Shown one piece after another: positions 1-6,387 of a stretch of DNA of 6,951 nucleotides. Origin of the DNA: an uncultured Clostridia bacterium (lineage in GTDB: Bacteria; Bacillota_A; Clostridia; Oscillospirales; Oscillospiraceae); contig CAMZJG010000050.1 of assembly GCA_947307505.1 (NCBI GenBank), forward strand, positions 1-6,951. Direction: 5' to 3'. The notes below the pieces were generated by a model. It was not told the origin of the DNA and searched no databases. It worked only from the letters and a program-made list of their open reading frames with translations. The translations under genes were made by a program, and so were the position numbers. The first letter of the stretch is position 1, and every line of letters begins with the position of its first letter.

Positions 1-1064
1 AGCACCGGCACGTTCAGCTCCTTGGCCATGATCTTCAGCATCCGGCTGATCTCGCTCACCGCCTGAAGACGGTTTTCCGCCTCTCCCTTTCCGGCACTGG
101 ACATGAGCTGGAGATAGTCGATCACCACCAGCCCCAGGTCCTTCACCCGGCGGCACTGGGCCTTGATATCCGAAACCGTTACGGTGGAATTGTCGCTGAT
201 GAGGATCTGGGTCTTGCTGATGGCGGCGGTGGCGGCGCTGAGCTTCTGCCAGTCCCCCCGGTCCAGCAGGCCCGTATGCAGCTTTTTCAGATCCACGTAG
301 GCCTCTCCGGAGAGGAGGCGGGCCGCCAGCTGCTGCTTGGACATTTCCAGGGAGAAGATCGCAACGCCCTTGCCGGTCTTCTTCCCCACATGCAGAGCGA
401 TGTTCAGGCCCAGGCTCGTCTTGCCCATGCCGGGGCGGGAAGCCAGGATGATCAGGTCGCTGTTGTTCAGGCCCATGATCATGTTGTCCAGATCCCCCAG
501 ACCGGTGGGCAGGCCGGGGATGCCGCCCTTGTTCTTGCTCAGCTCGGCCAGGTTCTGGTAGACCCCGCTGAGGATGCGGCCCACGGGCTCCAGCCCGTCG
601 ATATTCCTGCCCTGGCGCAGGGCATAGATCTTCTGCTCCGCCGCCTCCAGCACATCCTCGCTGGTGCCGGTGCCCTCGGCCACGGCGGCGGTGATCTCCT
701 GGGCCACGTTGGCGATGCCCCGGAGCAGGGCCCGGTCCTTCACGATGGCCACGTACTGCATCACGTTGGTGGGACTGGGGGTGACGCTCATGAGCTCCAC
801 CAGGTAAGCCTGAGCGCTCTGGGGATCAAAGCCTCCCTGCCGCTTCATCTCATCCAGCACCGTCACCGCATCGATGGGCTTGGCAAAATTGAACATGGAG
901 CAGATCACTTCGTAAATGCCCCTGTTCAGCTCGATATAAAATTCCTCAGGCCGCAGCTGGGAAATGACCTGAGCCGCATATCGGGAATCGATCAGCAGCG
1001 CGCCCAGCACGGCCTGTTCCGCCTCCGCGCTGTGGGGCATCTGTCTGCCGAACAGTTCATCCAT
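1..1064 (-). CDS. dnaB: Replicative DNA helicase DnaB (C-terminus beyond left edge)
   Basis: Hexameric 5'-3' helicase that unwinds the chromosome at the replication fork and interacts with primase. The first 354 residues are visible; the family is about 440-470 residues, so roughly the last hundred lie outside the window. The protein opens MDELFGRQMPHSAEAEQAVLGA, matching the usual DnaB N-terminal domain (about 8-110), followed by a linker and the RecA-like ATPase domain. The Walker A motif SRPGMGKTS is at about 209-217 with catalytic Lys215. The sensor segment IFSLEMS follows, and Walker B VVIDYLQLMS has Asp316. The P-loop is uninterrupted, so there is no intein at this common insertion site. 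The start at 1064 is set by AAGGAGGG at 1073-1080, eight bases upstream. It is the last visible gene of the gdpP-rplI-dnaB operon, 38 bp after rplI. Bacillus calls this gene dnaC. Identification is very secure. Confidence 0.97.
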   Translation of the reverse strand, partial: MDELFGRQMPHSAEAEQAVLGALLIDSRYAAQVISQLRPEEFYIELNRGIYEVICSMFNFAKPIDAVTVLDEMKRQGGFDPQSAQAYLVELMSVTPSPTNVMQYVAIVKDRALLRGIANVAQEITAAVAEGTGTSEDVLEAAEQKIYALRQGRNIDGLEPVGRILSGVYQNLAELSKNKGGIPGLPTGLGDLDNMIMGLNNSDLIILASRPGMGKTSLGLNIALHVGKKTGKGVAIFSLEMSKQQLAARLLSGEAYVDLKKLHTGLLDRGDWQKLSAATAAISKTQILISDNSTVTVSDIKAQCRRVKDLGLVVIDYLQLMSSAGKGEAENRLQAVSEISRMLKIMAKELNVPV

Positions 1065-1102
1065 GGGTTATACCCTCCTTGGGCCGGGGATCGTTTCCTC
1101 GC

Positions 1103-1549
1103 TCAGCCTTCCACCACCAGGAGGTGGATGGTCCCGCTCACCTCGTAGCCCAGCTTGCAGCGCAGCTCATAGGAACCGAAGCTCTTGATGTTCTCCTCCA
1201 GGAGGATGCGGTTCTTCTCCAGCTCGATGCCGTACTGTTCCTTCAGGGCGTCCGCCACTTCCTTATTGGTCACGGAGCCGAAGAGCTTGCCGTTCTCCCC
1301 GCCCCGGGCCTTCACCTTGACCACGCAGGACTCCAGCTGCTTGGCATGCTCCTGGGCCTGGGCCTTTTCCTTTGCCGCCTGGGCGGCCTTGGCCTTTTCC
1401 TTCAGGGCCAGGGCGTTGAGGTTATCCGCCGTGGCCTTCATGGCCAGGCCTCTGGGGATGAGGTAGTTCCGGGCGTAGCCCTCGGAGACCTCTTTCAGTT
1501 CGCCCTTCTTCCCCTGTCCCTTCACATCTGCAGTGAGGATCACTTTCAT
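1103..1549 (-). CDS. rplI: 50S ribosomal protein bL9
   Basis: Structural protein of the large ribosomal subunit, bound to 23S rRNA near the L1 stalk and implicated in reading-frame fidelity. The 148 residues match the usual family length. The N-terminal RNA-binding domain (about 1-50) begins [20 protein letters not shown] and contains the family signature around [17 protein letters not shown] long charged Ala/Lys/Glu-rich connecting helix follows (about 45-80), then the C-terminal domain (about 80-148) with [15 protein letters not shown] and a final [10 protein letters not shown]. The ATG overlaps the gdpP TGA as ATGA, and its GGAGGG ribosome binding site (1556-1561) lies inside the 3' end of gdpP with a 6-nt spacer, so translational coupling is likely. 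No promoter of its own is apparent. Nothing is unusual in the protein. Confidence 0.98.
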   Translation of the reverse strand: MKVILTADVKGQGKKGELKEVSEGYARNYLIPRGLAMKATADNLNALALKEKAKAAQAAKEKAQAQEHAKQLESCVVKVKARGGENGKLFGSVTNKEVADALKEQYGIELEKNRILLEENIKSFGSYELRCKLGYEVSGTIHLLVVEG

Positions 1550-3576
1550 GTGTTTCCCTCCGATCTCATATCATTTTCCAGGAATTCATCGATGGCCGCT
1601 TTCAGTTCGGCCTCCACTTCTTCCAGGCTCTTGCCCCGGACCTGAGCTCCGGCGGTGTTGCGGTTTCCGCCTCCGCCCAGCTTCTCCAGGATCACCTGGA
1701 CGTTGATCTGATCAAGGCTCCGGCCGGAGATATTGATGCCCTCCCCCGCGCCGTAGAGGACGAAGGAGGCGTCGATCCCGGTGATGTTGATGAGCTCATC
1801 CGCCGCCTGGCTGGCCACCACCCGGTCCCGATTGTCTCCGCAGGCGGCGATGGCCACCACCTCCCGGTAGATCTCCGCCTGGCGGATGATATCATACCGG
1901 GCGACGGTGTTCTCCAGTCCGTTCTGGAAGAGCTTCTTCACCTCGGTGGTGTCCGAGCCGCTGCGCCGCAGGAAGGCGGCGGCCTCAAAGGTCCGGCTGC
2001 CGGTGCGCATGGTGAAGTTCTTTGTGTCCAGCACGATGCCCGCCAGCACGGCTTCCGCTTCGATCTTCAGGATGTCCTTGGGCTCCACCATATACTGGAG
2101 GAGCTCCGTCACCAGCTCCGCTGCCGAGGAGGCATAGGGCTCATGGAAATTCAGGTTGGCGTTGACGATATAGTCCGCCGCCCGGCGATGGTGGTCCACC
2201 ACCGCCACCTTGCCGCAGGACTGGAGCAGGCTCTCCGCCTCCACCTGATCCGGCCGGTTGGTATCCACCACCACCAGAAGAGTGCGGCTGTCCGCGTAAG
2301 CCTGGGCTTCGCTTTCGGAAACAAAAGCGTCCCTGTACAGAGGCTGCTGCCGAAGCTGCCGGATGAGCTGACCTGCCATGTTCTGCTCCGGGTCCACCAC
2401 GATCCGGGCATTCTTTCCCCGTTTCCGGGCAATGCAGACGATGCCCGCCGCCGCGCCGATACAGTCCAGATCCCCGTTCCGGTGGCCCATGACCAGGATA
2501 TTTCCCGCCTCGTCCATCAGGTCCCCCATGGCGTTGGCCATGACCCGGCTCTTTACTTTGGTGGCCCGGTCCACCGCCACGGTGTTCCCGCCGTAAAAGC
2601 TGTAGTTCATATTGGTGTTGACCACCGCCTGGTCGCCGCCCCGGGAGGTGGCCATATCCACCCCCAGCATGGCAAAGCGGTATCCCTCAGCCAGGGTCGT
2701 GCCTTGCCGGCCGACGCCGATGCTCAGGGTGGCGGCGATCCCCGCTGCGTTCTGCACCCGGCGTACGGTATCCAGGACGGAGAAGCGGCCCTCCAGGAAC
2801 TGGGCCATGTACCGCTCCTCAAAGATGAAGATGTAGCGGTCCCGATCGAAGCGGCAGAGATAGCCCTGGGCGGGAGCGCACCAGTCCCCGATCCGTTGGT
2901 CGATCATGGCCAGGATACGGGATTTCTCCGTTTCATCCAGATTCCGCAGGAGCTCTTCATAGTTATCCAGCAGCAGTACCGCCACCACCGGGCGGGAAGC
3001 CGCGTATTCCGCCGCCGTATTGGCGTAATCCGTCACGTCCACCAGGTAGGCCATGCCCCAGGGATCGTCAGTAACGTTCCCGCCGTCCACCCGGAAAAGA
3101 TTGCCGAAGACCCGATACTTCTTCTCTCCGATGACGGCCAGCTGATCCGAGCTGGTCTTTCCCTCTCCCAGCCAGTCCCAGGAGAAATCCCCGATGAGTT
3201 CGTCTACGCGGTACTCGAAGGTGTGTTCCCGTTCCCCGGTGAGCTTCAGCAGGAGCTCGTTCACCCAGAGCACGTTCTGATCCTTCAGGTGGAAGATCAC
3301 CATGGGCAGGGGCATATTGATGAGGGCGCCGGTGCTGCCGTCCTCCGAAGAATGGACGGAGGATTCCACATAGCGGAGCGCCTTTTTCTTCTGCCTGCGG
3401 GACATGAGGCGGGTGTAGAAAAGCAGGAGCAGGACCACCGCCGCTTCGCCGATGGCCAGATACCAGTACCGCAGCACCAGAGCCGCGACGGTAAAGAGCA
3501 GGATCACCACAAAATACAGGCGCATGGACGGCCTTATCAGTCTGGCCAAACCGGAGCCCCTGGGTTTTCCCTTCAT
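1546..3576 (-). CDS. gdpP: GdpP-type c-di-AMP phosphodiesterase, DHH family, membrane-bound
   Basis: Probably hydrolyses cyclic di-AMP to pApA, controlling the second messenger that governs potassium/osmolyte balance and wall homeostasis. The 676 residues fit GdpP (about 650-680). Domains: two transmembrane helices (about 19-36 and 38-56) and a basic stretch; a PAS-like domain (about 85-185); a degenerate GGDEF domain (about 195-320) with [11 protein letters not shown] at the signature site and the family landmark RGGDQAVV at 312-319; a DHH domain (about 355-520); and DHHA1 (about 545-665). Expected metal ligands are present: His365, Asp369 and Asp371 in GHRNGDLD, Asp438, Asp461-His462-His463, and Asp517. 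The DHHA1 glycine motif reads [10 protein letters not shown] (634-643), with Asn638 where His is usual. I start at 3576 because GAGGAGGAG (3585-3593) sits 8 nt upstream and MKGK leads directly into the membrane helices. The frame stays open 56 codons further, but that stretch crosses the promoter. First gene of the operon with rplI and dnaB. Confidence 0.94.
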   Translation of the reverse strand: MKGKPRGSGLARLIRPSMRLYFVVILLFTVAALVLRYWYLAIGEAAVVLLLLFYTRLMSRRQKKKALRYVESSVHSSEDGSTGALINMPLPMVIFHLKDQNVLWVNELLLKLTGEREHTFEYRVDELIGDFSWDWLGEGKTSSDQLAVIGEKKYRVFGNLFRVDGGNVTDDPWGMAYLVDVTDYANTAAEYAASRPVVAVLLLDNYEELLRNLDETEKSRILAMIDQRIGDWCAPAQGYLCRFDRDRYIFIFEERYMAQFLEGRFSVLDTVRRVQNAAGIAATLSIGVGRQGTTLAEGYRFAMLGVDMATSRGGDQAVVNTNMNYSFYGGNTVAVDRATKVKSRVMANAMGDLMDEAGNILVMGHRNGDLDCIGAAAGIVCIARKRGKNARIVVDPEQNMAGQLIRQLRQQPLYRDAFVSESEAQAYADSRTLLVVVDTNRPDQVEAESLLQSCGKVAVVDHHRRAADYIVNANLNFHEPYASSAAELVTELLQYMVEPKDILKIEAEAVLAGIVLDTKNFTMRTGSRTFEAAAFLRRSGSDTTEVKKLFQNGLENTVARYDIIRQAEIYREVVAIAACGDNRDRVVASQAADELINITGIDASFVLYGAGEGINISGRSLDQINVQVILEKLGGGGNRNTAGAQVRGKSLEEVEAELKAAIDEFLENDMRSEGNT

Positions 3577-3625
3577 GGCACGCACTCCTCCTCGTCTTTT
3601 CTTGGCATTCTCCCCATAATAATTT

Positions 3626-3654
3626 ATTTTACCAAAATCTCTATCTATTGGCAA
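3626..3654 (-). promoter_or_regulatory. Sigma-A-type promoter of the gdpP-rplI-dnaB operon
   Basis: Read on the minus strand, TTGCCA (3649-3654) is followed after exactly 17 bases by TAAAAT (3626-3631), close to the TTGACA/TATAAT consensus at ideal spacing. The surrounding bases are AT-rich, in contrast to the GC-rich genes. Transcription would start near 3618-3620, giving a leader of about 40 nt before the gdpP start. No other convincing promoter was seen between gdpP, rplI and dnaB, so this probably drives all three. Confidence 0.7.
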
Positions 3655-3669
3655 GATTCTTTCGTGAAA

Positions 3670-3684
3670 ATTCCCATGGGGAAT
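3670..3684. promoter_or_regulatory. Short dyad ATTCCC-ATG-GGGAAT in the divergent intergenic region
   Basis: A perfect 6-bp inverted repeat with a 3-bp centre lies 16 bp upstream of the -35 box of the gdpP promoter, on the side facing the divergent nucleotidyltransferase gene. This suits an operator bound by a dimeric regulator acting on one or both genes, but no regulator gene is nearby and a dyad this short can arise by chance. No clear plus-strand promoter was found; only weak matches occur around 3661-3689. Confidence 0.2.
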
Positions 3685-3738
3685 AAATACCGCGCATGGG
3701 GCAGACAGATATGGAGAAAGTAAACTCCACAGACACAA

Positions 3739-3770
3739 GCGCAAGGAGGCATGTCCATGAAGGCGATCAT
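3739..3770 (+). repeat. Upstream copy of a 32-bp perfect direct repeat (start-site duplicate)
   Basis: These 32 bases are identical to 3976-4007. The unit begins GCGCAAGGAGG and includes a ribosome binding site (AGGAGG, 3744-3749), two in-frame ATGs (3751 and 3757) and codons for the MKAII that opens the nucleotidyltransferase. Flanking bases differ on both sides, so the repeat limits are sharp. The two copies are offset by 237 bp. The sequence left of this copy is probably the native upstream flank of the gene. Confidence 0.97.
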
Positions 3771-3870
3771 AATCCTTCGCCCCGGACCCGCTTCGCTGGG
3801 CTCCGGGACGAGAAGGGCCGCATCGCCGCCGCGCGCCTCAGGGCATGCCCTTCGACACTTGCTGCGATAG
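3757..3870 (+). pseudogene. Severed start of the nucleotidyltransferase gene running into the insert (37-codon reading frame)
   Basis: The duplicated start copy has the same AGGAGG-7 nt-ATG arrangement as the real gene, so ribosomes should initiate here if it is transcribed. After MKAII the frame leaves the gene and continues through the insert as an Arg/Ala/Pro/Ser-rich peptide (ILRPGPASLGSGTRRAAS and onward), ending at TAG 3868-3870. The GGEGSRLRP nucleotide-binding motif that should follow is absent, so it cannot make the enzyme. I see it as a by-product of the duplication rather than a gene with its own function. A leader-peptide role cannot be excluded. Confidence 0.5.
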
Positions 3871-3975
3871 AGGAATTTTCGGTCAGAAATGAATTCCGCC
3901 CGAAAATGATTCCGACTTGATTCGCGCCTGCGGGCTCGAACTCTGCCGAGGGCAGGATTGATGTATCATTAACAC
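3771..3975. mobile_element. 205-bp hairpin-rich insert between the direct repeats, possible miniature non-autonomous element
   Basis: This segment separates the two copies of the start-site repeat and resembles neither neighbouring gene. It contains several fold-back structures. A strong hairpin spans 3774-3816: CCTTC pairs with GAAGG, and CCCGGACCC (3781-3789) pairs with GGGCTCCGGG (3798-3807) with one bulge. There is a perfect palindrome GGGCATGCCC (3841-3850), an imperfect inverted repeat GGAATTTTCGG (3872-3882) with CCGAAAATGATTCC (3900-3913), and a small CTGCC-GAG-GGCAG hairpin (3943-3955). No transposase or recombinase is encoded. There are no clear terminal inverted repeats, only AATCCT at 3771-3776 opposed by AGGATT at 3954-3959. 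The right end is AT-rich and has a weak -10-like TATCAT (3964-3969). The mobile-element reading rests on the flanking duplication. A small structured RNA, a rearrangement or an assembly join are alternatives. Confidence 0.4.
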
Positions 3976-4007
3976 GCGCAAGGAGGCATGTCCATGAAGG
4001 CGATCAT
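3976..4007 (+). repeat. Downstream copy of the 32-bp direct repeat, carrying the functional start of the nucleotidyltransferase gene
   Basis: Identical to 3739-3770 over all 32 bases. This copy is continuous with the intact coding sequence: AGGAGG at 3981-3986, ATG at 3994 after a 7-nt spacer, then MKAIILAGGEGSRLRP. The ATG at 3988 lies only one base after the ribosome binding site and is an unlikely start. Having signal and start inside the duplication explains why the gene stays translatable despite the upstream insert. Confidence 0.97.
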
Positions 4008-6252
4008 TTTGGCGGGAGGCGAAGGGAGCCGTCTGCGCCCCCTGAGTCTGCTGCGGCCCAAGCCCATGCTCCGGCTCATGGGGATCCCCCTGCTGGAACA
4101 TCTGGTCCGGCTCCTGGCCGATCATGGCTATACAGAGCTCTGCATGACCCTGGGTTACCTGCCGGAGCCCATCCGGGCCCATTTCGGAGACGGGGCGGAG
4201 TGGAACGTATCCATCGAATACCGGGCGGAAAAACTCCCCCTGGGCACCGCCGGAAGCGTGGGGGCCTGCCGGGATTTCGCAAAGGGCGAGGAAGTCCTGG
4301 TGATCAGCGGCGACGCCGCCTGCGCTGCGGATCTCACCGCCTTCCGCCGCTTCCACCGGGAGAAGGGCGGGGCGGCGACCCTGCTGGCCCGCCCCTGCCG
4401 GGACGCGCTGGAATACGGGCTGGTGCTGGCGGATCCGGACGGGCGGGTACGGGGCTTCATCGAAAAGCCCTCCCCGGACCGGGTCTGCACGGACCTGGTG
4501 AACACGGGGATCTATCTGCTGAAGCCGGAGGTGCTGGACCGCATCCCCGGGGAAGGAGCCTGGGATTTTGCCTCCGACCTCTTCCCCGCCCTGCTGGAAC
4601 AGGAACCGGGACTGTACGCCTGGGAGAGCCGGGAATACTGGAACGACGTGGGAACGCCGGAAGCGCTGCTTCGCACCAGCTTCGACGCCCTGGACGGGAG
4701 GCTCCCCCTGACGATTCCTCCCTCCCGTCCGGACGTGCAGGTCGTCCCTCCCTGCTGGGTCTCCCCCCTGGCGACGGTGGCCCGGGGAGCGCGGGTGGGG
4801 CCCTACGCGGTGATCGGTCCGGGGAGCCGCCTGGGGGCCGGCTGCCGGGTGGACCACAGCATCCTGGATGGGGCGGCGGTCTCCTCCTGCTGCCGGGTGA
4901 CGGGATCCATCCTGGCCCAGGGGGTGTTCCTGGGGGAAGGGACGGAGGTGCGGGAGGGCTGCGTCCTGGCGGACGATGTGACCGTCGGCGCCGGGAGCTT
5001 CCTCCAGGCGGGGGTGAAAGTCTGGCCGGGGAAGACTCTGGCGGAGGGCTCCACCCTCACCCGCAGCCTGACCGGGGAGCGGATCCAGATCCGGCTGTGC
5101 TTTGACCGGGATGCCCGGCTCCGGGGCAGGGCCGGAACAGAGTTCACCCCGGAGCTCCTCCTCCGCATGGGGACAGCCGGGGCCGGTCTCCGGCGCTGCG
5201 GCGCCGCCTCCTGCGGCGGGGGATACGCCGCTCTCCTGACCCTGGCCTTCCTCACCGGCAGCGCCTCCGCCGGAAGGGAGACCTATAAACTGGACAGTTC
5301 CGATCCTGCCTCCGCCTCCTGGGCCTCTGCGCAATACGGTCTGGATCTGACCCTGTTCATCCGCCAGGAGGGGGAACGGCTCACCCTGTATTTCTTCGAT
5401 CGGGCGGGCCTGCCACTGCCCCGGAAGCGGCAGCGGGAGCTGGAGGCCGCCGGAGATCGGGAAGGGACCTTCGCTCTGCCGGAGGAATGTTGGGATCCCA
5501 AGCCCATCCTGGGCACGGAGGAAGCCCACGCGGCAGCTGCTGCCGCGGGCAGCGGTCCTCTCCATGGCTTCCGGGCGGCGGTGACCGGCGGACGGAGCCT
5601 GATCCGGGCCCTGCGCTGCCGTCAGGCGGAGGTCCTGCCCCCGGAGACGGGGATCCCCTCTTTCCGTCTCTCTGAGGACGGGCTGACCCTGGAGGCCACG
5701 GACGAAGAGGGCCGGGTCTGGAGTTGGGACCGTCTCCTGTGCGCCTTGCTCCGGGCGGAGCTGCGGGGCGGCGCCGGCCCTCTCTGCCTTCCCTATGCCG
5801 CCCCGGAGGCGGCGGAGGAGGTGGCAGCCCAGGAGGGAGAGAGACTGCTGCGCCTGGGGCGGGACGGGCAGGCGGCGGAGGAGGTCTGGCGTCTGCGTCC
5901 CTATGCCCGGGACGGCATGTTCCTGGCTCTGCGCCTCTGTCATTGGCTCCACAGCGCCCAGTCTCCCTTCCAAGGCCGTCTGGCCGACCTGATGGACAGT
6001 CTGCCAGCCTATGAGACCCGGGAGACAGAGCTCCCCATCCGCTCCGGCAGCGGCAGGCTGCTGCGGGCACTTCGGCAGGAATACGGCGGGGAGACCGTCT
6101 CCGGATTAAAACTCCGTACGGCCAAGGGCTGCGCCACCATTTCCCCGGATACCCTGGGAAAACTGCGCATCCGGGCGGAGAGCACCGCCATGGAAGCCGC
6201 CGGAGAGCTCTGCGCCGAGCTGCGGGAGCGGCTGCGCCAGCTGGACGCCTGA
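3994..6252 (+). CDS. Sugar-1-phosphate nucleotidyltransferase fused to a degenerate phosphohexomutase-like domain
   Basis: The N-terminal domain (about 1-235) should join a sugar-1-phosphate and an NTP into a nucleotide sugar, as in ManC/RfbA/GlmU relatives. It has LAGGEGSRLRPLS (6-18) with Lys23 in RPKPM, GTAG (84-87), SGD with Asp107, EKPS (157-160), NTGIYLL (170-176) and the second metal Asp218 in WNDVGTP. A left-handed beta-helix region with hexapeptide periodicity follows (about 250-355). Residues from about 362 to 752 align in outline with alpha-D-phosphohexomutases, but the phosphoserine loop (TASHNP in active enzymes) is replaced around 449-461 (LDLTLFIRQEGER), the metal loop DGDxDR by SEDGLT (560-565), and the phosphate-binding RxEGT by RAEST (727-731). 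The layout recalls cyanobacterial and clostridial GDP-mannose pyrophosphorylase-like fusions; the sugar is unknown. The start is 3994, seven bases after AGGAGG. Likely role: cell-surface polysaccharide precursor supply, cytoplasmic. No terminator of its own was seen in 6253-6331. Confidence 0.88.
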   Translation: MKAIILAGGEGSRLRPLSLLRPKPMLRLMGIPLLEHLVRLLADHGYTELCMTLGYLPEPIRAHFGDGAEWNVSIEYRAEKLPLGTAGSVGACRDFAKGEEVLVISGDAACAADLTAFRRFHREKGGAATLLARPCRDALEYGLVLADPDGRVRGFIEKPSPDRVCTDLVNTGIYLLKPEVLDRIPGEGAWDFASDLFPALLEQEPGLYAWESREYWNDVGTPEALLRTSFDALDGRLPLTIPPSRPDVQVVPPCWVSPLATVARGARVGPYAVIGPGSRLGAGCRVDHSILDGAAVSSCCRVTGSILAQGVFLGEGTEVREGCVLADDVTVGAGSFLQAGVKVWPGKTLAEGSTLTRSLTGERIQIRLCFDRDARLRGRAGTEFTPELLLRMGTAGAGLRRCGAASCGGGYAALLTLAFLTGSASAGRETYKLDSSDPASASWASAQYGLDLTLFIRQEGERLTLYFFDRAGLPLPRKRQRELEAAGDREGTFALPEECWDPKPILGTEEAHAAAAAAGSGPLHGFRAAVTGGRSLIRALRCRQAEVLPPETGIPSFRLSEDGLTLEATDEEGRVWSWDRLLCALLRAELRGGAGPLCLPYAAPEAAEEVAAQEGERLLRLGRDGQAAEEVWRLRPYARDGMFLALRLCHWLHSAQSPFQGRLADLMDSLPAYETRETELPIRSGSGRLLRALRQEYGGETVSGLKLRTAKGCATISPDTLGKLRIRAESTAMEAAGELCAELRERLRQLDA

Positions 6253-6331
6253 AAATGGCTCGCGCCTCGGCGGGCCCGGGGATCGGGGTCATGCTCTCTC
6301 AGCGAGGGGGCTGACTGCGCGGCGCAATGTC

Positions 6332-6369
6332 AAAAAGCACAGGCCCCGCGGCATCACGCCGCAGGGCCT
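6332..6369 (-). terminator. Rho-independent terminator of asnS
   Basis: Read on the minus strand, an 11-12 bp stem (AGGCCC-T-GCGGC, loop GTGAT, GCCGC-G-GGGCCT; 6341-6369) is followed by GTGCTTTTT. The U-tract corresponds to the A-run at 6332-6336. It begins about 18 bp after the asnS stop. On the plus strand no T-run follows the stem, so it should act mainly on asnS transcripts and not on the converging nucleotidyltransferase gene. Confidence 0.88.
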
Positions 6370-6387
6370 TGATAAAACAGAGTATTC

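Noticed and set aside
2143..3723. A 526-codon open frame on the plus strand opposite gdpP
   Set aside because: It is rich in His, Gln and Val with no recognisable motif and overlaps the well-supported gdpP gene and its promoter in antisense. High GC with few stop codons explains it.
3577..3744. A 56-residue N-terminal extension of GdpP
   Set aside because: The frame is open, but it crosses the -10/-35 promoter and the AT-rich leader, and a strong ribosome binding site sits 8 nt before the ATG at 3576. The extension has no conserved look.
3696..3920. A 74-codon plus-strand frame running from the native flank through the insert
   Set aside because: It joins unrelated flank and insert sequence, its start lacks a good ribosome binding site, and no motif is recognisable. 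It could be a remnant of coding sequence in the element, but I cannot support that.
3943..3955. CTGCC-GAG-GGCAG hairpin as a terminator inside the insert
   Set aside because: The stem is only five pairs and no T-run follows on either strand.
3920..3957. Bases resembling a tRNA T-arm on the minus strand (GAGTTCGAGCCC)
   Set aside because: A GTTCGA core occurs, but no acceptor, D or anticodon arm could be assembled around it, so it is not called as a tRNA or tRNA fragment.
3739..4007. CRISPR-like repeat
   Set aside because: There are only two copies, the spacing is 205 bp, and the repeat is plainly the ribosome binding site and start of the adjacent gene.
4200..5105. A 301-codon Gly/Arg/Pro-rich frame on the plus strand inside the nucleotidyltransferase gene
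   Set aside because: It is a +1-type shadow of the real frame with extreme glycine/arginine/proline content and no family resemblance.
3883..5973. A 696-codon open frame on the minus strand opposite the nucleotidyltransferase gene
   Set aside because: Composition is Gly/Pro/Arg/Gln-rich low complexity with no domain or good ribosome binding site, and it lies wholly opposite a gene with clear motifs. It is an antisense shadow caused by high GC.
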